Source: Clostridia bacterium | GTDB lineage: Bacteria > Bacillota_A > Clostridia > Oscillospirales > CAG-272 | Length of the DNA stretch: 59,023 nt | Direction: 5' to 3' | Assembly (NCBI GenBank): GCA_017501345.1 | Contig: JAFVXC010000037.1 | Location: forward strand, 1 to 59,023 | Shown: positions 9,075 through 16,006 of the stretch, in pieces | Layout: each line of letters starts with the position of its first letter | Numbering within the stretch: the stretch's first letter is position 1 | The notes under the pieces: generated by a model | What the model was told of the DNA's origin: nothing | Seen by the model: the letters and a program-made list of their open reading frames with translations, nothing else | Databases searched by the model: none | Program-made: the position numbers and the translations under genes

Positions 9075-9755
9075 TTATTCAGTGCCCGTTGCCTCAAGTG
9101 CAATGAGCTTTTCGAGCTCCTCAAACGTGAAATTTTCTGTAACCGTTAATCTGAATGAATACTCCCCATCATTCCACATATAAACAATCGTATTACCATA
9201 TTCTGCATAATACACAGCTATATCATTAACGGTTAATATTTGAGGTTCAATCCGCTCATTATCCCAACTCAATAAATTCCCTGAAACCAAAGCCTGAGCA
9301 AAAACAATTCTCTCTCCGTCTTGATTGACCCATTCCGTCCTTACTCGCACAGAATTCGAATGCGCTTCGACCAACTCATACCCCTCGGGGATGTAGGCAG
9401 GCTGATAGACCGTCTGCATTTCGGTAGGTGCATTGTCATCGATCTCGCCATAGGACACGTCGACGTAGGTGTTGTAAAACTCCTCGACAAATGCGGCGAT
9501 CTTTTCCCTGTTTACATAGATCGTACAGCTCGTCAAAAGGACCAGAACCGCCGCAAGGATCGAGATGAGGATACGACGCCTCAGCTTCATTGCCCTATGT
9601 CTTTCGAATGCCGCCATAATGCGGGCTACGCCCTTTTCGTGCTGCTCTCTTGTAACAATTACCTCTGCAGCTTTTGCTGTCAGCTCCGCTTCAAGCTCTG
9701 CATCCGCGGCATCAAGTGCTTCCCGAAACAAATCAAGAGACATCTGCTTATTCAT
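9075..9755 (-). CDS. Membrane anti-sigma factor with DUF4367-like extracellular domain
   Basis: About 226 residues. The cytoplasmic N-terminus (about 1-60) is helical and acidic. One membrane segment lies at about 62-80 (ILISILAAVLVLLTSC), and the outer domain of about 140 residues has PAYIPEGYELVEA and WNDGEYSFRLTV, typical of DUF4367. The ATG at 9755 is preferred: it overlaps the sigma-factor stop (ATGA) and has GGAGG 9 nt upstream. Genetic coupling to an ECF sigma factor makes it the likely cognate anti-sigma factor, holding the sigma at the membrane. The signal is unknown. Confidence 0.8.
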   Translation of the reverse strand: MNKQMSLDLFREALDAADAELEAELTAKAAEVIVTREQHEKGVARIMAAFERHRAMKLRRRILISILAAVLVLLTSCTIYVNREKIAAFVEEFYNTYVDVSYGEIDDNAPTEMQTVYQPAYIPEGYELVEAHSNSVRVRTEWVNQDGERIVFAQALVSGNLLSWDNERIEPQILTVNDIAVYYAEYGNTIVYMWNDGEYSFRLTVTENFTFEELEKLIALEATGTE

Positions 9756-10309
9756 TTTCCCCATCCTCCTTCTTCAAGATTCTTCTTCAGTAATATGAGC
9801 CCTCGCTCTATGTTGGTATATACCGTTTTGGTGGGCTTGTCCATCAGCTCCGCAATTCGCTTCACCGTATATCCCTCGCGATATCGAAGGATAAGGACAA
9901 CGCGATAACGATCGTCTATTTGCTTGAGGGCTTCTATGACCGCCTCCTTCGTATATTCTCCCATCGTTTTTTGAATGAAATCGTCCGGTGACGCAATTTG
10001 CGTATTGATCTCCCCAAGCATAACGTCTCCCCGCTCATTCTTTCGCCTATCGGCTATTATATGATTCAGGATCTGCTTCATATACTTCAGAAGCTCGTGG
10101 TCGGGTCTTGTAAAATCAAAATAATTGATCTTCTCTATGATCCTCACGTATGTGTCTTGTACTGCATCCTCCGCACCATATCCCACAATCGGCGTAAGCT
10201 GTAGCTTTTTATTCGCATACACCATCAACTCGTCGTGAAAGTTCTCCGCCAAATACTTGATTTTGTCGTGATCACTTTCATCCGCAAGCGCGAATAGTAA
10301 TTCTAACAT
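9752..10309 (-). CDS. ECF-type RNA polymerase sigma factor
   Basis: About 185 residues. Region 2 (ENFHDELMVYANKKL, then GAEDAVQDTYVRIIEKI) and region 4 (LKQIDDRYRVVLILRYREG, then YTVKRIAELMDKPTKTVYT) are both present. The start at 10309 has GGGAG 6-8 nt upstream; the earlier ATG at 10324 lies within that site. It is overlapped by the anti-sigma gene. A TATAAT-like -10 at 10345-10350 suggests housekeeping transcription. The regulon cannot be told from this window. Confidence 0.85.
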   Translation of the reverse strand: MLELLFALADESDHDKIKYLAENFHDELMVYANKKLQLTPIVGYGAEDAVQDTYVRIIEKINYFDFTRPDHELLKYMKQILNHIIADRRKNERGDVMLGEINTQIASPDDFIQKTMGEYTKEAVIEALKQIDDRYRVVLILRYREGYTVKRIAELMDKPTKTVYTNIERGLILLKKNLEEGGWGK

Positions 10310-10354
10310 TTTTGTCTCCCTCATTCTTTAATCGGTCTTCTTTTATTATAGCAT

Positions 10355-10394
10355 CTCGGGGTGAGTACCATAAACACGTACTCACCCCTTTTTC
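10355..10394 (+). other. Strong hairpin upstream of the sigma gene
   Basis: Arms GGGGTGAGTAC/GTACTCACCCC (11 bp) with a 9-nt loop, followed by T5 only on the plus strand. No plus-strand gene precedes it, so a terminator role is odd. It sits just upstream of the sigma -10 and could be an operator or a remnant. Confidence 0.6.
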
Positions 10395-10431
10395 AGGTGT
10401 GTGATCTCTTGATTCTGCCCTCAAGCGCCTT

Positions 10432-11289
10432 TCAGCCGCACCCACACTTGCCGCCGTGATCACCACCGGGCGGAGGCGGATTCTTGAAGGGATGCGGGCA
10501 AAACTCCCCGATCGGGAACGCCATCGAGCGGAAAAGCGCGCAGGGATCGTCCTCCTCTGCCGCAACGCACTCCTTGTCGGGAATGACGTATTCGGTCGCG
10601 CTGATGAGATACTCGGCGGGACGGATGAGGCGAATGATCGAGAAGATCCCGAAGGACACGAGCAGTACGTTGCCTCCTGCCGAGCAATCGGTGAGGCTTC
10701 CGTCAAGGTGACAGGTCAGCGCTTCGGGAATATCGGCACAGGAGCAGCAGCAACAGCAGCAGCACGACGTACCGCACGCGCTCTCCTCAACAACCTTCGC
10801 CTGCAGAACGATCGGATCGACCGTCTCAACCACGGCGATCGGGACGTTTTGCGGATGCCCTGCGGGCATCAGAGGCGTGCAATAATCATACGCGCTGTCG
10901 GGATTACTGCGGAAAACGCTCACACAGCTTTCGCTTCCGTACAGGATCACGCGCTTCTCTACGACGGCGATCCCCTCAAACTCCTGCGCTCTTCCCTTTC
11001 CGAGACAGGCCTCAAAGCAGATCTTCACGAAAAAGCGGATGGTGACGGTATAGAAGCCGCGATTGAACGCCACGGGGTCGACGCCGATATAGACCCACGC
11101 AACGCTCGCCCCCTTTACCCGAACCGAGCCGGTGCGCTCGATCACGCTGTTACCGAAATCGGTCAGATAAACGCGCACGTTTTCATAGCAGTCTCTGTCC
11201 TTGCACGAGTCGAAGATGCGGTTGGTCTCAATGCAGACCATTTCCCTCCCTCCTCCGGAGCAGCCTCCGGTGAATCTGTTGTCGGACAT
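10432..11289 (-). CDS. Cysteine-rich protein of a clostridial hypothetical family with a Cys7 run
   Basis: 285 residues. No signal peptide. The N-terminal part (VCIETNRIFDSCKDRDCYENVR, shortened here to its key IFDSC and CYENVRVYLTD) and the region RVILYGSESCVSVF recall a conserved uncharacterised clostridial family, perhaps spore-associated. Residues about 180-190 contain seven consecutive cysteines (TSCCCCCCCSC), encoded by a TGC/TGT-rich microsatellite, and the C-terminus is PPPPGGDHGGKCGCG. GGGAGG lies 7 nt before the ATG. Metal binding or disulfide cross-linking is an inference. It is monocistronic, and 11290-11521 upstream holds no recognisable gene. Confidence 0.65.
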   Translation of the reverse strand: MSDNRFTGGCSGGGREMVCIETNRIFDSCKDRDCYENVRVYLTDFGNSVIERTGSVRVKGASVAWVYIGVDPVAFNRGFYTVTIRFFVKICFEACLGKGRAQEFEGIAVVEKRVILYGSESCVSVFRSNPDSAYDYCTPLMPAGHPQNVPIAVVETVDPIVLQAKVVEESACGTSCCCCCCCSCADIPEALTCHLDGSLTDCSAGGNVLLVSFGIFSIIRLIRPAEYLISATEYVIPDKECVAAEEDDPCALFRSMAFPIGEFCPHPFKNPPPPGGDHGGKCGCG

Positions 11290-11521
11290 AATCTTACCTC
11301 CCTATAAGAGTCAAAATGTAGAAAATGACCGAAGTGACCATTCCGAGGGCACGATGCCACAGGAAAAGAGAAACACTCCGGTCATTCCTCTGTAATATCT
11401 TATGCGACATCACAGTATCTCGACAAGGTTTTCGGTAGAAATTCTTACATTTTTCGCGAGATGGCGACAATTCGCCGCAGTGCGTGCACGCGCGCTCTGA
11501 TGGCTGTATACCGCTACCGCT

Positions 11522-11992
11522 TTACGGCTTCCGCGTGAGTCCTTGCGAGGAGATCCGTTTCCGAACCGAAAGGAAGGCGTTGGCTACCGCAAGTCCGACG
11601 ATAATACCGCCCGAAAGACCGAGTGCGGTCTCAAGGGTAACGAGGAGATAGTCGGTAAAAAGCGAATAATCCATCGCAAGGAGATAATACATCGCGTAAT
11701 ACAAGAGTCCCCCGGGGATCAGCGGCACGAGAACGGGGATCAGATAGATCTGTACGGGTGCACGCAGATTATGGGCGCACGCCTCAGAGAAAAACGCCGC
11801 AAGGATCGCCGCCGCAAGGTTTGGAAAGAATTCCCCACCCGTAAACGCCTTCGCAAGAAGATAGATCGCATCGCACAGAAGTCCGCCGAGCGCCATTACC
11901 CAAAGGTGACGGGGACGCACACGAAACATCAACGCAAAGCCGAGTGAGCTGACCGCAGCCGCGATAAGACCAATGATGATTTCAGGTATCAT
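11522..11992 (-). CDS. Threonine/serine exporter, small subunit (ThrE C-terminal/YjjB-like)
   Basis: 156 residues with about five membrane segments: IIGLIAAAVSSLGFALMF, the LWVMALGGLLCDAIYLL and NLAAAILAAFFSEA regions, and a PVLVPLIPGGLLYYAM core typical of ThrE_2. It overlaps the stop of the larger partner by one base (TAATG). Together the two correspond to the two halves of ThrE, which exports threonine/serine or organic acids; the substrate here is not known. Confidence 0.85.
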   Translation of the reverse strand: MIPEIIIGLIAAAVSSLGFALMFRVRPRHLWVMALGGLLCDAIYLLAKAFTGGEFFPNLAAAILAAFFSEACAHNLRAPVQIYLIPVLVPLIPGGLLYYAMYYLLAMDYSLFTDYLLVTLETALGLSGGIIVGLAVANAFLSVRKRISSQGLTRKP

Positions 11993-12795
11993 TACGCCAC
12001 ACCTCCGAACAGAATGATCGCAAGTGAGAAGCCCGAGGCGATCGTGAGCGCAAGCAGAACCGCCTGCACGAGACGCGCCGAGCCCGCAAAGGTATCGCCC
12101 GAAAACAGATCGCGAAGCGCATTACAGAATGCGATCCCGGGGATAAGCAGCATAATCGTGGCGATCATAATCTTATCTGCGTGAAAGCCGCTGTAAAGAT
12201 ACGCCGCGCTCTCTGCGAGCAAGCCTGCCAGAATCGAATTCAGAAGGGTGCGCGCAAAGGGTCCGATACGGAAAAAAAGCGTCGCACTGAGGAGCATAAT
12301 GAAAAAGCCAATCACACCCGATGCGAGCGCGTCGTATAGATTTCCGCCAAAGAAAACGGCAAAGCCCACCGCTGAGACGACACCGCCGACGATCGCGATC
12401 CACTTTTTTTCACGCGACTCGCGCTTGATCGCTTGCAGTCGCTCCTGCACGGCTTCGAAAGGCAGGGGCGTCTCTCTGCAGATGTCGCGCGAGAGGGCGT
12501 TGAAATCCTCAAGCTGACGAAAGTCGTTCGAGGAGCCGTAGACCCGTCGCATCTGCGAGGAATACTCTCCGTCGGACATACGGACCGACGCCGTGATCAT
12601 CGCCGTTATGGCGAATACCTCGATGTGCTCGGCACCGTAGGCGTAGCATATACGCTGAATCGTATCCTCCACGCGTTGGATCTCCGCGCCGCACTTAAGA
12701 AGCCCCTCCCCGACGTCAAGCGCGGTGCACAGCACTGCATCGGCATAGGAGCGCTCCTTCGGAGGAGAGACTTCCGAAAATTTATCTTCTGTCAT
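11992..12795 (-). CDS. Threonine/serine exporter, large subunit (ThrE N-terminal/YjjP-like)
   Basis: About 267 residues. The cytoplasmic N-terminal half (residues about 10-120; LDVGEGLLKCGAEIQRVEDT and ITASVRMSDG are characteristic) is followed by five or so membrane segments. The ATG at 12795 has GGAGA 6 nt upstream; the open frame extends further 5' to 12897 but into the promoter. It forms one unit with the small subunit. The promoter is at 12839-12867. Confidence 0.85.
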   Translation of the reverse strand: MTEDKFSEVSPPKERSYADAVLCTALDVGEGLLKCGAEIQRVEDTIQRICYAYGAEHIEVFAITAMITASVRMSDGEYSSQMRRVYGSSNDFRQLEDFNALSRDICRETPLPFEAVQERLQAIKRESREKKWIAIVGGVVSAVGFAVFFGGNLYDALASGVIGFFIMLLSATLFFRIGPFARTLLNSILAGLLAESAAYLYSGFHADKIMIATIMLLIPGIAFCNALRDLFSGDTFAGSARLVQAVLLALTIASGFSLAIILFGGVA

Positions 12796-12838
12796 AATGA
12801 TCTCCATATATATATGATAATCACAATAATACAGATTA

Positions 12839-12867
12839 AGTATAGCACATCGGGCGCAATTTGTCAA
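12839..12867 (-). promoter_or_regulatory. Promoter of the ThrE-like operon
   Basis: TTGACA at 12862-12867, 17-bp spacer, TATACT at 12839-12844, minus strand. The leader is about 35 nt. Confidence 0.8.
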
Positions 12868-12988
12868 GGAGGCTCGAGTATCGTCTTTCTCCACCAAAGG
12901 AACGATATAATTCTCAAAAATTGATATTTTCTCTCATTTTTCGACAATTTTGCTGTATGCGTTTTGAAATATTTCTCACAAAAACATC

Positions 12989-13017
12989 TTGACAGAAGAG
13001 GTTATTTATGATAAAAT
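12989..13017 (+). promoter_or_regulatory. Promoter of tRNA-Gln
   Basis: TTGACA at 12989-12994, 17-bp spacer, TAAAAT at 13012-13017, plus strand. The tRNA starts about 37 nt after the -10. Confidence 0.8.
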
Positions 13018-13053
13018 AGTGCTGTTGTGCGAAGCGCGCAACAAAAGTAATAT

Positions 13054-13125
13054 TGGGATGTCGCCAAGCGGTAAGGCACGGGACTTTGACTCCCGCATTC
13101 GTCGGTTCAAATCCGGCCATCCCAG
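13054..13125 (+). tRNA. tRNA-Gln (anticodon TTG)
   Basis: A full cloverleaf can be folded. The acceptor is TGGGATG with CATCCCA, the anticodon loop is CTTTGAC (anticodon TTG), and the T-loop is TTCAAAT. CCA is not encoded. A terminator follows directly. Confidence 0.93.
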
Positions 13126-13126
13126 A

Positions 13127-13160
13127 TAAAAAAGAGCAGACTTTTGTCTGCTCTTTTTTA
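13127..13160 (+). terminator. Terminator of tRNA-Gln
   Basis: Stem AGAGCAGAC/GTCTGCTCT followed by T6, starting 7 nt after the tRNA. Confidence 0.85.
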
Positions 13161-13193
13161 TCTCTGCTTGGTCTGTGAATGAGCCGATGCAAG
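13144..13193 (+). repeat. 50-bp direct repeat, copy A
   Basis: Identical over 50 bp to 15599-15648. It begins TTGTCTGCTC inside the tRNA-Gln terminator and ends GCCGATGCAAG. The two copies bracket an AT-rich 2.4-kb patch. Confidence 0.9.
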
Positions 13194-13270
13194 CCTCCCG
13201 CACACAAAGAGCTTTCGCAAAGCCTCATTGAGGCTTGCCGCCGTAAGCGAGCCGCAGGCGAGTCTCGGCT

Positions 13271-13325
13271 GTTCAACATCCGGCCATCCCAGATAGAAAA
13301 AAGCACGCGCAAGCGTGCTTTTTTC
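13271..13325 (+). other. tRNA-Gln 3'-end mimic plus terminator
   Basis: The end of the T-arm and the 3' acceptor strand of tRNA-Gln are repeated (ATCCGGCCATCCCAGATA), but the T-loop has one extra base (TTCAACAT instead of TTCAAAT). It is followed by its own hairpin AAGCACGC/GCGTGCTT and T6 (13301-13324). There is no 5' half, so it is not a functional tRNA. Confidence 0.7.
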
Positions 13326-13510
13326 AACGAAATTTGCCCTTCGGGCAAGTGAAATAGCTTTGCTGTGAAATATTTGCTCCGCAAATGTGAAATATTCGCT
13401 TCGCGAATGTGGGCAAATTTCATTTCACATTGCGACCGACGGGAGCAATATTTCACAATTTCCGCAAGGAAATTATTTCACATTCGGCGTAAGCCGAATA
13501 TTTCACTAAA
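13326..13510. repeat. Array of short palindromes separated by GTGAAAT
   Basis: Five mini-hairpins in a row: GCCCTTCGGGC, TTTGCTCCGCAAA, ATTCGCTTCGCGAAT, TTTCCGCAAGGAAA and ATTCGGCGTAAGCCGAAT. They are joined by the recurring spacer GTGAAATA. No ORF. The arms differ while the spacers and frame are kept. Confidence 0.75.
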
Positions 13511-13610
13511 AGCTTACGACTCTGAAGTTTTTCGAAATTTTGTAGATGCATTTTCGCGCCGAGCTCTGCTCGCGCATCATTTCGGGTCTGTAGACAGATT
13601 CGAACCGGCG

Positions 13611-13750
13611 AAAGCCTTCCTCCGTGAGGGAGGTGGCACGCGTAGCGTGACGGAAGGAGCCTGCGCGACTTTGAAATCTGATTAAACTTTACGGTAACGC
13701 GCTCTCCCTCACCCGACTTCGTCGGGAGCTCCCTCCCAGAGGGAGCCTGT
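13611..13750 (+). repeat. 140-bp interspersed repeat, copy 1 (MITE/REP-like)
   Basis: It starts AAGCCTTCCTCC and ends GGAGGGAGCCTG-like, with inverted ends and an inner stretch GCGCGACTTTGAAATCTG. It is about 85-90% alike to 14563-14703. No coding capacity. Confidence 0.8.
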
Positions 13751-13815
13751 TTATGCGAAACGGTTGAAATGTTTACAAAATAGTGGTATAATGATATCAG
13801 AAGGGCGGTGACGCT

Positions 13816-14295
13816 ATGATTTACGGAACAATCATACAAAAAGGAGAAAAATATTACACCTTTCTCAAAAAGCTTTTTGAGTCAATCGATAATATTCAGT
13901 TGAATTACAAATGGCTTATTTCTCATCCGGAGTGCTACCCATTTGATAAGGATATTCAAAAAACATTAGAACAAGAATATTGTATATTGACAGGAAAAGA
14001 GTTGACCGATTTGATCAACAAAGAAGATTTTCAATGGATATGGGGAACTTTTTCGGCATTTGATCCATCAACATCTGACAAAGATATATTAGAATACAAG
14101 CTTCCCGAAAACGATATGTACCCTGGATTTTGGAAAAACCCACTCACAATACAACACCCTTTAGCCAAAATGGAAATCGTTGCATTCGATTCATCATATA
14201 CCTTGATCTTCACAAAAGATTTTCCTTTACCTGAAAGATTCAAGGAATTTTATCCTTTGGCAGAGGACTTGGAGTTGGTTAATCGCTCTTTATAA
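13816..14295 (+). CDS. DUF2691-like protein of unknown function
   Basis: 159 residues, soluble, no signal peptide. The order WLISHPECYPF, ILTGKELTDLI, then a late EIVAFDSSYTLIFTKD recalls DUF2691 (small Firmicutes proteins of unknown function). This assignment is by pattern only. The gene is much richer in A/T codons than its neighbours and lies between two copies of a MITE-like repeat, inside a patch bracketed by a 50-bp direct repeat. Horizontal acquisition is likely. AGGGCGGTGAC precedes the ATG. Confidence 0.55.
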   Translation: MIYGTIIQKGEKYYTFLKKLFESIDNIQLNYKWLISHPECYPFDKDIQKTLEQEYCILTGKELTDLINKEDFQWIWGTFSAFDPSTSDKDILEYKLPENDMYPGFWKNPLTIQHPLAKMEIVAFDSSYTLIFTKDFPLPERFKEFYPLAEDLELVNRSL

Positions 14296-14562
14296 TACAT
14301 AGGCTTCGTTACAAGCATGGCGTTAAAAGTCCGGTAGAACGCGCAACCTTTTAACCCCCATCATCACCAAGGGGTTAGTCTGCCCTCTGCAAAATCTGCG
14401 TGCATCTAAATCAGCCACACACGGTTTTGCATCTAAATCGGACACACGTCACAAAAAAGAGCAGACTCTTCTCTCTGCAGCCTTAGCGGAGAATTGGCAG
14501 GCACAAAAAAATTGGCAGAGAACTTGTTTTCTCTGCCGATTTGTGTTATAATGGAGTTAGCG
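14296..14562. other. Non-coding stretch with short repeats
   Basis: No gene is supported. A pair of direct repeats GCATCTAAATC occurs near 14402 and 14429. A hairpin ATTGGCAGAGAA/TTCTCTGCCGAT near 14510-14541 and a partial copy of the tRNA-Gln terminator stem (AAAAAAGAGCAGAC, about 14454) are also seen. Confidence 0.6.
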
Positions 14563-14703
14563 AAAAGCCTCCCTCCGGGAGGGAGGTGGCACGCAAAGCG
14601 TGACGGAAGGAGCCTGCGCGACTTTGAAATCTGATTAAACTTTACGGTAACGCGCGCTCCCTCAGTCGCCTACGGCGCCAGCTCCCTCCCGGAGGGAGCC
14701 TTG
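14563..14703 (+). repeat. 140-bp interspersed repeat, copy 2 (MITE/REP-like)
   Basis: It begins AAAAGCCTCCCTCCGGGAGG and ends CTCCCTCCCGGAGGGAGCCT, so each end is itself a palindrome. The centre matches copy 1 almost base for base. Confidence 0.8.
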
Positions 14704-14812
14704 GGATGCGCTCAACCTTAGGGGTATGGGCTTTGCCCGATGCCTTTGTAATACAAAGGCGAAACTTGCGATAAAATAGAACGATAAATAAGAATTTGAC
14801 GAGGTGATTAAG

Positions 14813-15472
14813 ATGATAGATATTACTGTTTGGATGCAAAACTTCTTGCAGATATTAAATGAAATTTTTGCAAACCGTGTATGGTTTGTGGGGTTGCAAG
14901 GTAGCTATGCTCGAGGTGAAGCTCGTGATACAAGCGATATTGACATTGTCGTAATACTCGATCAACTGTCCGTCACAGACATTCAAAAATACAATGCAAT
15001 GTTAGATACCCTTCCAAATAGAGAACTGATTTGCGGCTTTGTTTCGGGCAAGGATGAGCTTTTGAATTGGGAGCCTTCCGACCTTTTTCAGTTTTGCCAT
15101 GACACTACACCAATCAAGGGAAGCCTTGATGAGGTGATGGCAGTTATTGATGAAAGTGCTGTTAACAGAGCAATCAAAATCGGCGTTTGCAACATCTACC
15201 ACGGATGCGTTCACAATATGCTTCACGAAAAGAGTGAGGATATTTTAAAAGGACTATATAAATCCGCCTCTTTCGTTGTGCAAGCTATCGCTTTTATGCA
15301 AACAGGCAAATACGTAAAACATCAAAGTGAATTGCGAGATGTTGTTTCAACCGAAGAAATGGTTATCGTTGACACATTCTTGAACCTAAAAAATGGTGGA
15401 ACAGCAGATTTCAATTTGATGTCCGAAGCATTGTTTGCTTGGTCAAAAAAATGGATTTCAGAAAACAGGTAA
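14813..15472 (+). CDS. Nucleotidyltransferase-domain protein
   Basis: About 219 residues. The polymerase-beta-type nucleotidyltransferase signature is complete: GSYARGEARDTSDIDIVV at about residues 29-46, with the SDID metal-binding aspartates. The C-terminal half is helical, as in minor aminoglycoside nucleotidyltransferase-like or MNT families. GAGGTG lies 6 nt before the ATG at 14813, so the GTG at 14804 is not the start. No HEPN partner gene is adjacent, so a toxin-antitoxin role is not supported. A/T-rich codons and flanking repeats suggest transfer. Confidence 0.75.
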   Translation: MIDITVWMQNFLQILNEIFANRVWFVGLQGSYARGEARDTSDIDIVVILDQLSVTDIQKYNAMLDTLPNRELICGFVSGKDELLNWEPSDLFQFCHDTTPIKGSLDEVMAVIDESAVNRAIKIGVCNIYHGCVHNMLHEKSEDILKGLYKSASFVVQAIAFMQTGKYVKHQSELRDVVSTEEMVIVDTFLNLKNGGTADFNLMSEALFAWSKKWISENR

Positions 15473-15498
15473 ACAAATTCCAATTTGTCGAATAGTAA

Positions 15499-15540
15499 CC
15501 CCCGACAGACCTCATCAAAAATCTGTCGGGGCTATTTATT
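15499..15540 (+). terminator. Terminator of the nucleotidyltransferase gene
   Basis: Stem CCCCGACAGA/TCTGTCGGGG, followed by CTATTTATTTG. Confidence 0.7.
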
Positions 15541-15598
15541 TGTTTATAGCGGTGCAATTATTAACCGACTTATAACACTCCGCTAATTTTGCACACCC

Positions 15599-15648
15599 TT
15601 GTCTGCTCTTTTTTATCTCTGCTTGGTCTGTGAATGAGCCGATGCAAG
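15599..15648 (+). repeat. 50-bp direct repeat, copy B
   Basis: Perfect copy of 13144-13193, 2455 bp away, here without an adjacent tRNA. Confidence 0.9.
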
Positions 15649-15716
15649 GTGCAAGCTTTCTTTGGTCTTTTTCTGAATAATGCCGCACCTTGCCGCCTCG
15701 TCGCGCTCGCGCGGAA

Positions 15717-15785
15717 CGTGATGTGCCCTTCGGGCATGATGTTGCCTTCGGCAGCGATGTGCGCTTCGCGCAAACGGAATAAAAC
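15717..15785. repeat. Second short-palindrome array
   Basis: Mini-hairpins TGCCCTTCGGGCA, TGCCTTCGGCA and TGCGCTTCGCGCA, spaced by GATGT/GATGATGT. The same architecture is seen at 13326-13510 but with another spacer. Confidence 0.65.
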
Positions 15786-15810
15786 CGTTACCTCACACGC
15801 TGAAATATAG

Positions 15811-15839
15811 TTGATTTTTAGTCGAAGGTATGCTATAAT
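15811..15839 (+). promoter_or_regulatory. Promoter of the small membrane protein/lipase operon
   Basis: TTGATT at 15811-15816, 17-bp spacer with an extended TG, TATAAT at 15834-15839. Confidence 0.8.
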
Positions 15840-15863
15840 GTTATTTAGAAAGGTAGCAAAAGC

Positions 15864-15995
15864 ATGGAAAAGAACAACCTTAGGCACGTCGATGGAACGA
15901 AAATCCGACGTCAGTATTTTACCGTCCCGCTGATCATCTTTTATTTGATCACGCTCGTGGTCCCCTACTTCGTTTTCGTGATCTTGCTCGGTTAA
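15864..15995 (+). CDS. 43-residue single-span membrane protein
   Basis: A short ORF starting MEKNNLRHVDGTKIRR, followed by a continuous hydrophobic span of about 25 residues (VPLIIFYLITLVVPYFVFVI). AAAGG lies 8 nt upstream and a strong promoter 25 nt before that, and the gene ends 11 nt before the lipase start. Positive charges precede the span, so the N-terminus should be cytoplasmic. No family recognised. It could be a small partner of the lipase. Confidence 0.6.
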   Translation: MEKNNLRHVDGTKIRRQYFTVPLIIFYLITLVVPYFVFVILLG

Positions 15996-16006
15996 GGAGG
16001 CACACA

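Noticed and set aside
13580..13605. Possible third tRNA 3' remnant (AGATTCGAACCGGCG on the plus strand)
   Set aside because: It resembles a T-arm in reverse complement, but the stem halves do not pair and no acceptor end could be aligned.
14813..15472. MNT-HEPN toxin-antitoxin system
   Set aside because: The nucleotidyltransferase motif is present but no HEPN-domain gene is adjacent; the nearest genes are a DUF2691-like protein and a lipase operon.
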